From Terriglobia bacterium (GTDB lineage: Bacteria > Acidobacteriota > Terriglobia > Terriglobales > Acidobacteriaceae), in contig JAIQFD010000001.1 in NCBI GenBank assembly GCA_020073495.1, positions 765,868 through 829,867 of the forward strand: a DNA stretch of 64,000 nucleotides, read 5' to 3'. The first letter of the stretch is position 1. Each line of letters opens with the position of its first letter. Of the stretch, positions 1-8,315 are shown piece after piece. Position numbers and translations under genes: made by a program. The notes under the pieces are model-generated. The model made no database searches. It had not been told where the DNA came from and was given only the letters and a program-made list of their open reading frames with translations.

Positions 1-38
1 TGTTCGCGAAAATCGGACGCGCTGATGGCACCGGGGAG

Positions 39-127
39 AGATCCTTCGGGGTGCGCCCCTCAGAGCCTGTCCTGAGCGCAGCGAAGGAATGACCGCGGCG
101 GGCTCAGACGCCCGCCAGACGCGGTCA
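39..127 (-). repeat. REP-like connector repeat (family S) overlapping the argS stop codon
   Basis: Read on the minus strand it starts TGACCGCG, contains a GGCGGGCG/CGCCCGCC-type stem, then GCGGTCATTCC and a second hairpin ending GAAGGATCT. The first three bases are the TGA stop codon of argS. The same architecture recurs at 9896-9955, 26545-26614 and 32412-32508. Confidence 0.85.
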
Positions 128-2212
128 CATCACCGGTGGGACGGTGATGCCCATCACATCAAGCGCGCGGATGAGTTCGCGGCGGACCACGGCGGCGGTG
201 GCCAGCAGGAACTTCTTCTTCGACTCGTCAGTTTCCCCGATGATGTGGTGGCGGTGGTAGAAGTTGTTGAACAACTGCGCCAACTGGAAGGCGTACTTGG
301 CAAGGAACGCGGGCTCGGTGGTCGAGATGCACTGCTCGATGACGTAGGCCAGCTTCGACGCGGCCAGCCACAGCTCCCAAAGGTCGTCTTTTTCTGAGGG
401 CTCCGCAACGCCGGTGCTGCGCCCCGGCTGCTTCGCCCTCGCGTCCGGCTCGCGCGCGACAGCGCTCGCCGGCCGCTCACCCGCTCCGCCGCTGCCGAGA
501 AACCGCTCGAACTCGATATCCGCAAGCGGCGTCTCTACCAGGAACGACTCCGGTTCCAGGCCGGCCTTACGGAAGATGTTGCTGGCGCGGACCACGGCGT
601 ACTGCGCGTAGGGTCCGGTCTCGCCCTCGAAGGCGAGCGCGTCCTTGAAATCGAACGCGATCACGGAATTCTTGGTGAAGCGCAGCATGAAGTAGCGCAG
701 GGCGCCGATGGCGATCTGCATGGCGACGTGCAGGCGCTCGTCGTCGCTCAACTCGGGGTGGCGCGGGTCCACCTCTTTCCTGGCGGCGTGGATGAGGGCG
801 TCGATCAGGTCGTCGGCCTTGACCCCGAAGCCTTTGCGCCCCGAGACCTCGATGTACGCCCGCGCCTTGTCTTCCTCGTCGATGTCGTAGCCCAGTTCCA
901 GGGCGCAGCGCGGAGTGAGCGCGACCATCTCGTAGGAAAAGTGCGTGTAGTGCTCGGCCTGGGCGGTGTAACCCAAAGCGCGGATGGCCTCGACCACGTT
1001 GTTCTGCGGATCGCTCTGGCGCGCGTCGATGACGTTGTAAATGGCGGCCACGCCGCCGAACTGCGGATGGTCGGGCTCGTTCTGCAAAAGGTCGGTGGAG
1101 ATCCAGCACTCGAGCCCGTCGGGATAGGTGTAGAAGCGCCGGTAGCCGAAATCCTTGCCCAGCAAGCCGAACTTCCACAGGTGGTAGGCGATGTCCTTGC
1201 CCACGTAGGTGACCGTGCCGTTCGACCGAACAATGACTTTCTGATCTTCCTCGGCGTTCTCTGCGGACTCTGCGGCTGGCTTTTCGGCCCCGCCGCGCGA
1301 CATCACCCAGCAGCCCTTGTTCTTCCCTTCCTCGACGTACGTGAGCACGCCCTTGTCCTTGAGCTGCTGGAAGGCCGAGTCCCAGAAGTGCAGGTGGAGG
1401 ATCTCGCTCTCCTGGGGCAGGAAGTCGTAGGTGATGCCCAGGCGCAGCATGGTGTCGAGGTGCTTGGCGACGATGGTTTCGGAGATCATGCGCGCGATCT
1501 CCGCCAGCTCGTTGCCGCCCTGCTCGATCTGGTGCAGCGCCTCCAGGCGCGCGTCCACGTGCTTCTTGCCCTCGGTGTACCACTGCGAGACGCGCGCGTA
1601 GAGGTCCCAGCAGGTGTAGTCGAAGCGCGGGTCCTGATCGATGAGCTTCTCGATCTCGGCCTGCGACTTCTTCTCCAGATGGACGAAGCCGACCACCACG
1701 TCGGCCACCTGCACGCCGGTGTTGTCGATGTAGTTCTGCACGTCCACCGGGTAGCCGTCGGCGCGCAGCAGGCGCACGAAAGTGTCGCCCAGGATGGCGT
1801 TGCGCAGGTGTCCGATGTGCGCCGCCTTGTTGGGATTGATGGAGGTGTGCTCGACCAGGATCTTCTCCCGGGCGTGGTGCTCGGCTTCGATAGGGGTGAT
1901 GTCGTCCTTGTCGGCGGCCAGCGCCGCCGCCAGCTCGCCGCGCTTGACCCGGGCGTTGATGTATCCCGCGCCCGCAACCTCCAGCCGGTCGAAACCGAGG
2001 ATGGGCCCGATGCCGGCCACGATCTCTTCGGCGATCTTGCGCGGCGCTTTGCGCAGCTTCTTGGCCAGCTCGAAGCAGAGCGGCATGGCGAACTCGCCGA
2101 AACCCACGTTCGGCGGCTGCTCCACGATGATCTCCGGCAGATCGAGCTGGTACTGCCGGTGCAGGAAGGCGCGCACCGTTTCGACCAGCCTGTTTTGGAA
2201 CTGGCGGTACAA
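125..2212 (-). CDS. argS: Arginine--tRNA ligase
   Basis: Class I aminoacyl-tRNA synthetase that charges tRNA-Arg with arginine in the cytoplasm. The N-terminal Add-1-type domain covers residues 1 to about 110. The HIGH signature is at 132-135 (AAHIGHLRNAILGD), and the C-terminal anticodon-binding domain ends LDVMGITVPPVM. The start is TTG, preceded by GGGAG at good spacing. At 695 aa it is longer than most bacterial ArgRS because of two low-complexity insertions. One lies near residues 305-323 (KPAAESAENAEED) and resembles the intergenic 'ccgcagagaacgcagag' repeat. The other lies near 570-604 and is rich in Ala, Arg and Gly. Both look like repeat DNA read in frame. It is monocistronic, with its own promoter. 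Confidence 0.96.
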   Translation of the reverse strand: MYRQFQNRLVETVRAFLHRQYQLDLPEIIVEQPPNVGFGEFAMPLCFELAKKLRKAPRKIAEEIVAGIGPILGFDRLEVAGAGYINARVKRGELAAALAADKDDITPIEAEHHAREKILVEHTSINPNKAAHIGHLRNAILGDTFVRLLRADGYPVDVQNYIDNTGVQVADVVVGFVHLEKKSQAEIEKLIDQDPRFDYTCWDLYARVSQWYTEGKKHVDARLEALHQIEQGGNELAEIARMISETIVAKHLDTMLRLGITYDFLPQESEILHLHFWDSAFQQLKDKGVLTYVEEGKNKGCWVMSRGGAEKPAAESAENAEEDQKVIVRSNGTVTYVGKDIAYHLWKFGLLGKDFGYRRFYTYPDGLECWISTDLLQNEPDHPQFGGVAAIYNVIDARQSDPQNNVVEAIRALGYTAQAEHYTHFSYEMVALTPRCALELGYDIDEEDKARAYIEVSGRKGFGVKADDLIDALIHAARKEVDPRHPELSDDERLHVAMQIAIGALRYFMLRFTKNSVIAFDFKDALAFEGETGPYAQYAVVRASNIFRKAGLEPESFLVETPLADIEFERFLGSGGAGERPASAVAREPDARAKQPGRSTGVAEPSEKDDLWELWLAASKLAYVIEQCISTTEPAFLAKYAFQLAQLFNNFYHRHHIIGETDESKKKFLLATAAVVRRELIRALDVMGITVPPVM

Positions 2213-2244
2213 GAAAGCTCCCTGGGAGTCAGAGTTTGCGTGCG

Positions 2245-2273
2245 ATTATAGCAAGCGCCGTTGCCGCGTCAGG
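2245..2273 (-). promoter_or_regulatory. Candidate sigma70 promoter of argS
   Basis: On the minus strand a perfect TATAAT -10 (plus-strand 2245-2250) lies about 35 bases before the argS start, with a 17-base spacer from a weak -35 (CCTGAC). The -10 match is strong and the -35 is poor. Confidence 0.45.
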
Positions 2274-2322
2274 TTTGACGCCTGTCGTACGCTTCCCTAT
2301 CATCGAAAGTTTGGAGTGAAGG

Positions 2323-2370
2323 TGTCATCCTGAGCGAGCGCGCCCGCATGGGGCGCGCGAGTCGAAGGAC
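2323..2370 (+). repeat. Half-length family S repeat upstream of larC
   Basis: Begins TGTCATCCTGAGCG, has a GCGCGCCC/GGGCGCGC hairpin and ends GTCGAAGGAC, matching the distal half of the longer family S elements. It lies 15 bases before the larC start. Here GAAGGA is too far from the ATG to be its Shine-Dalgarno; ACGGAG nearer the ATG probably serves. Confidence 0.7.
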
Positions 2371-2384
2371 CCCTACGGAGTACG

Positions 2385-3728
2385 ATGCGCATCGCTTACC
2401 TAGACTGCTTTTCCGGCATCAGCGGCGACATGTTCCTGGGCGCGCTGGTGGAGGCCGGCGTTCCGCCGCGCCTGCTGGAAGAGACGGTCGCCGCGCTCGA
2501 TGTCGGCGCGCGCCTGGAGACCCGCCGCGTGGACCGCAGCGGCATCTCGGCCACCAAGGTGGACGTCTGGGTCGGCGGCGAGAAAGACCTCCCGCGTGAG
2601 GAGTACTGGAAGAGCAAAGAAGACTTGGACAAAGTAGCCCGCGCGCCCGCGCGCGGGCACGAGCACGGCCATACTCACGAACATCATCATCACGAGCACG
2701 ACCACGCGCATGATCACCAGCACGATCATCCGCATCGCGGCCTGACCGAGATCCGCACCATCATCGCCAAGGCAAAGATCACCGACACCGCCAAGGCCCG
2801 CGCCATCGCCATCTTCGAAGCTCTTGCCGACGCCGAGGCCAAGGTCCACAACTCCACCCGCGACGCCATCCACTTCCACGAGGTCGGGGCGGTGGACGCG
2901 ATCGTGGACATCGTCTGTGCCGCCGTTGGCAGCGAGGCGCTGGGCGTGGACGAGTGGGTGTGCTCGCCGCTCAACCTGGGCAGCGGCACCCTGAAGTGCG
3001 CGCACGGCGAGTTCCCCGTCCCGGCGCCCGCGGTGGTCGAGTTGCTGAAGGATGCACCCGTGTTCTCCAGCGGAATCCAAGCGGAATTGGTCACGCCGAC
3101 TGGCGCTGCCATCGTGAAAGTACTCGCGAACCGCTTTGCGCCGATCCCCGGCATGAAGATCGAGAAGGTCGGCTACGGCGCGGGGTCGCGCGATTTCAAA
3201 GGGCACGCGAATGTGGTCCGCATTCTCGTGGGCAAGACGGGAGTAGAGGAACAAAAGGCTGACCTGGTCTCGGTCGAGGCGCCGCGCGAGACCATCGCGG
3301 TGCTGGAGGCGAATCTCGACGACCTGAACCCGCAGGTCTTCGGATACGTGATGGACCGTCTGCTGGCGGAGGGCGCGCTCGACGTCTTCGCTACCTCCGT
3401 GCAGATGAAGAAGAACCGCCCCGGCCTGCTGCTGACCGTCTTGTGCAAGCCGGAGCACGCGTCGAAGCTGACCAAGCTGATCTTCACCGAGACGACGACG
3501 CTGGGCGTGCGCATGCGCGAGGAGCGCCGCGCCGCGCTCCTGCGCCGCTCGGTCAGCGTGCAGACGAAGTGGGGCGAGGTCCGCCTGAAGGTCGCGAACC
3601 TGAACGGCGCCGTCGCCAACTACGCTCCCGAGTACGAGGATTGCCGCCGCATCGCCGAAAAGAATCATGTTCCGCTGAAACGGGTCATGCAGGAAGCCAC
3701 GCGCCTTTATCTGGAGAAGAATGGCTGA
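2385..3728 (+). CDS. larC: Nickel-pincer cofactor biosynthesis protein LarC (DUF111 family)
   Basis: LarC inserts nickel into the pyridinium bisthiocarboxylate mononucleotide during synthesis of the nickel-pincer cofactor of lactate racemase and its relatives. The family N-terminus MRIAYLDCFSGISGDMFLGA is intact. A central His-rich stretch (about residues 92-119, alternating His with Glu, Asp or Gln) is typical of LarC and suits nickel storage or delivery. The 447 aa length is normal for a full LarC1-LarC2 protein read without frameshift. The stop overlaps the metG start by 8 bases, so the two are probably translationally coupled. No larB, larE or larA homologue is present in this window. Confidence 0.93.
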   Translation: MRIAYLDCFSGISGDMFLGALVEAGVPPRLLEETVAALDVGARLETRRVDRSGISATKVDVWVGGEKDLPREEYWKSKEDLDKVARAPARGHEHGHTHEHHHHEHDHAHDHQHDHPHRGLTEIRTIIAKAKITDTAKARAIAIFEALADAEAKVHNSTRDAIHFHEVGAVDAIVDIVCAAVGSEALGVDEWVCSPLNLGSGTLKCAHGEFPVPAPAVVELLKDAPVFSSGIQAELVTPTGAAIVKVLANRFAPIPGMKIEKVGYGAGSRDFKGHANVVRILVGKTGVEEQKADLVSVEAPRETIAVLEANLDDLNPQVFGYVMDRLLAEGALDVFATSVQMKKNRPGLLLTVLCKPEHASKLTKLIFTETTTLGVRMREERRAALLRRSVSVQTKWGEVRLKVANLNGAVANYAPEYEDCRRIAEKNHVPLKRVMQEATRLYLEKNG

Positions 3729-5739
3729 ACGCTTTTACATCACGACTCCGATTTTCTACGTCAACGCCCACCCGCATATCGGGCACGCGTACACCACGAT
3801 CGCGTGCGATGCGGTCGCGCGAAGAAAGAGGATGCTGGGCATCGACACCTTCTTCCTGACGGGGACGGACGAGCACGGGCAGAAGATCGGGCGGTCGGCG
3901 GAAGCGGCGGGCAAATCGCCGCAGCAGTTCACCGACGAGGTGGCGGGGGAGTTCCGCGCGCTGTGGGAGCGGATGGGGATCACGAACGACAAGTTCATCC
4001 GCACCACCAGCGCCGAACACAAGCGCGGCGTGCAGGAGATCTTCCGCACGCTGAAGAAGAACGGCTTCATCTATAAAGGCAAGTACACCGGCCAGTACTG
4101 CGTCTTCGACGAGCTGTACGTGGATGCGGGCGGGACGGGCGCGCCCTGCCCGGAGTGCGGACGTCCGACGGAGACGGTCAGCGAAGAGAATTATTACTTC
4201 AAGCTGTCGGCGTTCGAAGACAAGCTGCTGAAGTATTACGCGGAGCACCCGGAGTTCATCCGGCCGGAGACGCGGCGCAACGAGGTGACGGCGTTCGTGC
4301 GCGGCGGACTGCGCGACCTCTCGATCTCGCGCAGCACCTTCAAGTGGGGCGTGCCGGTGCCGGACGATCCCGAGCACGTGGTGTACGTCTGGCTGGATGC
4401 GTTAAGCAACTACATCACCGCCATCGGGTACGGGTCGGCGGAGAAGAAGGACCAGAATCGATTCCACAAATACTGGCCGGCGGATGTGCACATGATCGGG
4501 AAAGAGATCGTGCGCTTCCACTGCGTGTACTGGCCGGCGTTCCTGATGGCGGCGGAACTGCCGCTGCCGCGGTCGGTGATGGTGCACGGGTGGATCCTGT
4601 TCGAAGAGAGCAAGATGTCGAAGTCGCGCGGGAACATCGTGCGGGCGGAGACCATCGGGGAGACGCTGGGGTACGACGCGCTGCGCTATTTCCTGCTGCG
4701 CGAGATCGTGTTCGGACAGGACGGGTCGTTCTCCTTCGACGCGCTGGTGCAGCGCTTCAACGCCGACCTGGCCAACGACCTGGGAAACCTGTCGAGCCGC
4801 ACGCTGTCGATGATCACGCGCTACTTCAAGGGCGAGGTGCCGTACCCGTCGGCGGCGGTGGCACGCACGCCCGGCGATGAGGCGATCGCCAAGCTTGCCG
4901 AGGAAACGATCGCGAACTTCGGTTCGCTGTTCGACGATTTCCAGTTCTCGCGGGCGCTGGAGAGCGCGTGGTCGCTGGTGGCCGCGGTGAACAAGTACAT
5001 CGTCGAGAACGAGCCGTGGGCGGTGGCGGAGAAAAAGGACGAGGCGAGCCGGGCGCGGCTGGCGACCGTCCTTTATACCTGCGCCGAGGCGCTGCGCATC
5101 GTGACCGCGCTGGCGCACCCAGTGATGCCCGAGTCCACGGCAAGAATCTGGTCGCAGCTTGGGCTGGGCAACATCGGGAAATTCAAACTGGCGGGATTGA
5201 AGTGGGGACAACTGGAGCTGGGCACAAAGCTGGGCAAAGTCGAGGGCGTGTTCCCGCGCGCCGACAAATCCGCTATCGAGGGGATGCAGAAAATGGAAGA
5301 GCAGCGCACGCAGGCGGCGGCGACGAAGAAAGAGCCGACTACGGCCGAGGGAGGCGGTGCCACACAGGGGGCGCCGGGAGCGGCGGAATCGGCACCCGCG
5401 CCGGCGGAGCCGGCAAAGATCACGATCGATGACTTCACGAAGGTCGAGTTGCGCGTGGCACAGGTGAAGGTGGCGGAGAAGGTGAAGGGCGCGGACAAGC
5501 TGCTGCGTCTTGAAGTGGACCTCGGCACCGAGGTGCGGCAGATCGTGGCCGGGATCGCGCTGGCGTATGAGCCGGAGAAGCTGGTCGGGCGGAAGATCAT
5601 CGTGGTGACGAACCTGGCGCCGCGAAAGCTGCGCGGGCTGGAGTCGAATGGCATGCTGCTGGCGGCTTCGGTCGGAGATGGGCAGCCGGTGCTGGCGGGA
5701 TTCCTGGAGGACGTGCCCATCGGGGCGAGATTGAAGTGA
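3721..5739 (+). CDS. metG: Methionine--tRNA ligase
   Basis: Class I synthetase that charges initiator and elongator tRNA-Met. The N-terminal nucleotide-binding segment reads ITTPIFYVNAHPHIGHAYTT. The zinc-knuckle region has CPECG near residue 143, and KMSKSRGN is near residue 299. The C-terminal tail (from about residue 560) is a Trbp111/EMAP-II-type tRNA-binding domain (DFTKVELRVAQV ... ESNGMLLAAS), the dimerising form of MetRS. An Ala/Pro/Glu-rich linker joins the two parts. It overlaps larC by 8 bases. Confidence 0.97.
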   Translation: MAERFYITTPIFYVNAHPHIGHAYTTIACDAVARRKRMLGIDTFFLTGTDEHGQKIGRSAEAAGKSPQQFTDEVAGEFRALWERMGITNDKFIRTTSAEHKRGVQEIFRTLKKNGFIYKGKYTGQYCVFDELYVDAGGTGAPCPECGRPTETVSEENYYFKLSAFEDKLLKYYAEHPEFIRPETRRNEVTAFVRGGLRDLSISRSTFKWGVPVPDDPEHVVYVWLDALSNYITAIGYGSAEKKDQNRFHKYWPADVHMIGKEIVRFHCVYWPAFLMAAELPLPRSVMVHGWILFEESKMSKSRGNIVRAETIGETLGYDALRYFLLREIVFGQDGSFSFDALVQRFNADLANDLGNLSSRTLSMITRYFKGEVPYPSAAVARTPGDEAIAKLAEETIANFGSLFDDFQFSRALESAWSLVAAVNKYIVENEPWAVAEKKDEASRARLATVLYTCAEALRIVTALAHPVMPESTARIWSQLGLGNIGKFKLAGLKWGQLELGTKLGKVEGVFPRADKSAIEGMQKMEEQRTQAAATKKEPTTAEGGGATQGAPGAAESAPAPAEPAKITIDDFTKVELRVAQVKVAEKVKGADKLLRLEVDLGTEVRQIVAGIALAYEPEKLVGRKIIVVTNLAPRKLRGLESNGMLLAASVGDGQPVLAGFLEDVPIGARLK

Positions 5740-5740
5740 T

Positions 5741-5870
5741 TTAGCTCGGGCTCACGCCCTCGCAGACTTGTGTCGCCCCTGACGGGGCTCAGGATCATTT
5801 TGGACAGCTAACCCCGGGCTTACGCCCGGGGCTAAATTCTTTCGCCCGCTGAAGCGGGCTGGCGACCGGC
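5741..5870 (+). repeat. Paired-palindrome intergenic repeat (family P)
   Basis: Contains the palindrome CCCCGGGCTTACGCCCGGGG followed by CTAAATTCT, then CGCCCGCTGAAGCGGGCT. The same arrangement recurs at 6697-6803, 7541-7665 and 9645-9735. It fills the metG-tatD gap and may act as a bidirectional terminator, but no long T-run follows. Confidence 0.85.
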
Positions 5871-5895
5871 GACTTACAAGGTCTGGTGTTCCCGT

Positions 5896-6696
5896 ATGTT
5901 TGTAGATTCGCACTGCCATCTCGACGGGCCGAAGTACGCACAGGATCGCGGAGGGGTGTTGTTCCGGGCGCAGGAGGCGGGGTTGGAGGCAATGGTGGCC
6001 ATCGGGAACGGCGAGGGGCCCGAATCGATGGACTGCGGTATCCGGCTGGCCGAGGGACACGACTGGATCTGGGCGACCGTGGGGGTGCATCCGCACGAGG
6101 CGCGGCTGGCGGACGAGGCCGCGTACCAGAGGCTGGACGCGCTGGTGCAGCATCCCAGGGTGATCGCGGTAGGTGAGACAGGGCTGGACTATCACTACGA
6201 CCACTCGCCACGCGAGGTGCAGCGCGCGGTGTTCGTGCGGCAGATGGAGATCGCGCGGGCGCGGAAAAAACCGATCGTCATCCACAACCGGCCGAGCGAC
6301 AACAGCGAGAACGCGTGGGTGGAGCTGCTGGATCTTTTGAGTAAGCATTGGGCGATGAGCGGGCTGGGCGGGGTCCTGCATTGTTTTACCGGCGAGCTGA
6401 AGCATGCGAACGCAGCGCTGGACATGGGATTCATGATCTCGTTCGCGGGGAACATCACCTATCCCAAGGCGCAAAACATACGGGAGACGGCGCGGGAGAT
6501 CCCGTTGGAACGGATGTTGATCGAGACGGATTCGCCGTACCTGGCGCCGATCCCCCACCGCGGAAAAAGAAATGAGCCCGCGTACGTGGTGGAGACGGCG
6601 AGGACGATAGCCGAGGTGCGCGGGATGGGGCGGGACGAGGTGGGACGGGCGACGACAGAGAATTTCTATCGGTTTTTCAACCTGCGCTTGGGCTAG
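5896..6696 (+). CDS. tatD: TatD family metal-dependent hydrolase (3'-5' DNase type)
   Basis: Amidohydrolase-fold TIM barrel of the TatD DNase family, usually a 3'-5' exonuclease acting on DNA or RNA. It begins MFVDSHCHLDGPKY with the HxH metal ligands. It also has GETGLDYHYDHS (central Glu) near residue 95, HNRPSDN, LHCFTGE near residue 160 and ETDSPYLAPIPHRGKRNEP near residue 215. The 266 aa length is typical. TatD often lies beside metG, as here, although a repeat separates them. Confidence 0.93.
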   Translation: MFVDSHCHLDGPKYAQDRGGVLFRAQEAGLEAMVAIGNGEGPESMDCGIRLAEGHDWIWATVGVHPHEARLADEAAYQRLDALVQHPRVIAVGETGLDYHYDHSPREVQRAVFVRQMEIARARKKPIVIHNRPSDNSENAWVELLDLLSKHWAMSGLGGVLHCFTGELKHANAALDMGFMISFAGNITYPKAQNIRETAREIPLERMLIETDSPYLAPIPHRGKRNEPAYVVETARTIAEVRGMGRDEVGRATTENFYRFFNLRLG

Positions 6697-6803
6697 CGCC
6701 TCGCGCGCGTTGTGTCGCCCCTGAAGGGGCTCAGGATGGTTCTTGGGGGGCTAACCCCGGGCTTACGCCCGGGGCTAAATTCTTGCGCCCGCCGGAGCGG
6801 GCT
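6697..6803 (+). repeat. Paired-palindrome intergenic repeat (family P)
   Basis: Second copy of the unit at 5741-5870: GTGTCGCCCCTGAAGGGGCT, then the CCCCGGGCTTACGCCCGGGG palindrome and CTAAATTCT, then CGCCCGCCGGAGCGGGCT. It abuts the stop codon of the small basic gene downstream. Confidence 0.85.
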
Positions 6804-6923
6804 TTAAGACTTCGGATTCGACACTCGGGCGCCCTTGCGCAGGGCGCGGTTACGCGCGCGTTGGGCGATCTTCTTGCGGCGTTGGCGTCCGTAGCGGGAT
6901 TTGTCGCCGTTGCGAGCAGACAT
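6804..6923 (-). CDS. Small, highly basic 39-residue protein (conserved in acidobacteria, function unknown)
   Basis: Short gene beginning MSARNGDKSRYGRQRRKKIA and ending VSNPKS. It has a strong GGAGG Shine-Dalgarno seven bases before ATG. About 40% of its residues are Arg or Lys and there is no membrane segment. From memory, similar MSARNGDK-type mini-proteins occur widely in acidobacteria. The composition suggests binding to RNA or the ribosome, which is inference only. It lies between two family P repeats and the histidine phosphatase gene. Confidence 0.72.
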   Translation of the reverse strand: MSARNGDKSRYGRQRRKKIAQRARNRALRKGARVSNPKS

Positions 6924-6980
6924 CTGGTCTCCTCCGTAAGAATGGCTGTGAACAGGATACGCTAACCGCGCGAAATCAGC

Positions 6981-7523
6981 CTAGATGGCCTGCGTCTTGC
7001 CTTCGGAGCCGAGTGCGACGATGCGGAAATCCTTGCCGTCGGAATCGAGGACAGTGCAAGAGCCGTTGTCGGGGCGGAAGCAGGAAACGCGATCGTCGTG
7101 GCGCGCGTGACCGACGGCGACGTTGATGGCGACGAAGTGGGTGACGACGACGGTGTCGCGCGCGATCTCGAGGAGCGCCTCCAAAACCCGGTCCCGCCAC
7201 AGACGCAGTGGGCGATCCAGATCGGGCCAGCGGCGCTGGCGGACGAATTTCAGCCACTCCGCGCGGGACATCGAGACGCCTGGTGGCACCGGGATCTCGC
7301 CGATGCGCGGGTCAGTCTGGATCGACACGCCCCAGAGGCGCTCGAGAGGCGCCGCGGTTTCGCGGGTGCGGCGAAAGGGACTGGTCAGGAGCGGCAAGGG
7401 GCCCTTGGGCGCGAGAGCCAAGGCCATCGCTTCGGCCTGGGCGCGGCCGGTGTCGGTAAGACCGGGATCCTCCTCAGAGTCTTCCGTGGCTTTGCCGTGG
7501 CGAACGAGGTAGAGGCGCGGCAT
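6981..7523 (-). CDS. sixA: Histidine phosphatase family protein, SixA-like
   Basis: Phosphoglycerate-mutase-fold phosphatase, probably acting on phosphohistidine proteins like SixA. The catalytic RHG motif is at the N-terminus (MPRLYLVRHGKATED), TSPFRRTRETA supplies the second Arg, GEIPVP the acidic residue, and VVVTHFVAINV the second catalytic His. The chosen ATG gives 180 aa and starts at the canonical beta strand. An upstream in-frame start would add 23 residues encoded by repeat DNA. Confidence 0.85.
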   Translation of the reverse strand: MPRLYLVRHGKATEDSEEDPGLTDTGRAQAEAMALALAPKGPLPLLTSPFRRTRETAAPLERLWGVSIQTDPRIGEIPVPPGVSMSRAEWLKFVRQRRWPDLDRPLRLWRDRVLEALLEIARDTVVVTHFVAINVAVGHARHDDRVSCFRPDNGSCTVLDSDGKDFRIVALGSEGKTQAI

Positions 7524-7540
7524 ATGCGTGTCTGTTCCCG

Positions 7541-7720
7541 ACGCAGGGCTCACGCCCTGGCGCGATTCTGTCGCCCGCTGAAGCGGGCTCAAGGTTCATT
7601 TTGCGAACGGTACCCCGGGCTTACGCCCGGGGCTAAATTCTTGCGCCCGCCTCGCGGGCTGCCTGCGCTTCCACCGCCGCGGCGCTGCGCGCCGCCTCGA
7701 CAGGTGGGAACGCCCGCCGC
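7541..7720 (+). repeat. Composite palindromic intergenic repeat (family P plus others)
   Basis: Contains GGGCTCACGCCC, CGCCCGCTGAAGCGGGCT, ACCCCGGGCTTACGCCCGGG with CTAAATTCT, CGCCCGCCTCGCGGGCT, and then a GCGGCGCTGCGCGCCGC block also found at 9825-9845. The upstream side of the phosphatase gene is built entirely of this. Confidence 0.8.
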
Positions 7721-7778
7721 TACACCAGTCGCGCGGGTTGCGGGGGTTTACGGCGAACCTATAGCATAGTCGGACGTC

Positions 7779-8276
7779 ATGCCTGAGAACACGTTCGACA
7801 TCGTCAGCAAGGTGGACCTGCAGGAGGTATCGAACGCCATCCAGCAGGCGCTGAAGGAAGTCCACACGCGCTTCGACCTGAAGGACGCGAAATGCAACAT
7901 CGCGCTGGAGGAGAAAGACGCGATCAACCTGGCGGCGGTGGACGAATACAAGCTGAAGGCGGTCAACGACGTGCTCCAGACCAAGCTGGTCAAGCGCGGC
8001 GTGCCGCTCAAGGCGCTGACTTACGGCGTGGTGGAGCCGGCGGCCAGTGCCACCGTCAAGCAGAAAATCACGATGCAGCAAGGCATCCCCATCGAGAAGG
8101 CGCGCGAAATCGTGAAATTGATCAAGAACTCGAAGAAGAAAGTGCAGGCGTCGATCCAGGGAGACCTGGTGCGGGTGAGCGGGAAAGACCGCGACACGCT
8201 GCAGGAAATCATCGCGCTGCTGCGGCAGCAGGATTTTGGGATCGATATGCAGTTCGTGAACTACCGAACGCAGTAG
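7779..8276 (+). CDS. yajQ: YajQ family nucleotide-binding protein
   Basis: YajQ/UPF0234 family with two ferredoxin-like domains that bind nucleotides; some homologues bind cyclic-di-GMP. It starts MPENTFDIVSKVDLQEVSNA and has RFDLKDAKC near residue 31 and the conserved C-terminal DFGIDMQFVNYR. The 165 aa length is normal. The TAG stop is followed directly by a stop-rich 'word' repeat (tagctggtagttagtagtta). Confidence 0.95.
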   Translation: MPENTFDIVSKVDLQEVSNAIQQALKEVHTRFDLKDAKCNIALEEKDAINLAAVDEYKLKAVNDVLQTKLVKRGVPLKALTYGVVEPAASATVKQKITMQQGIPIEKAREIVKLIKNSKKKVQASIQGDLVRVSGKDRDTLQEIIALLRQQDFGIDMQFVNYRTQ

Positions 8277-8315
8277 CTTGTAGCTGGTAGTTAGTAGTTA
8301 GGAAAAGCCCAAGAA

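Noticed and set aside
728..2251. Long open frame on the strand opposite argS (about 500 codons)
   Set aside because: Antisense shadow of a GC-rich gene. The product is Val/Leu/Arg/Asp-biased with no recognisable domain, while argS on the other strand is certain.
2640..2740. CATCATCACGAGCACGACCA-type tandem repeats in larC
   Set aside because: This is the normal His-rich linker of LarC, not a CRISPR array or a phase-variable repeat.
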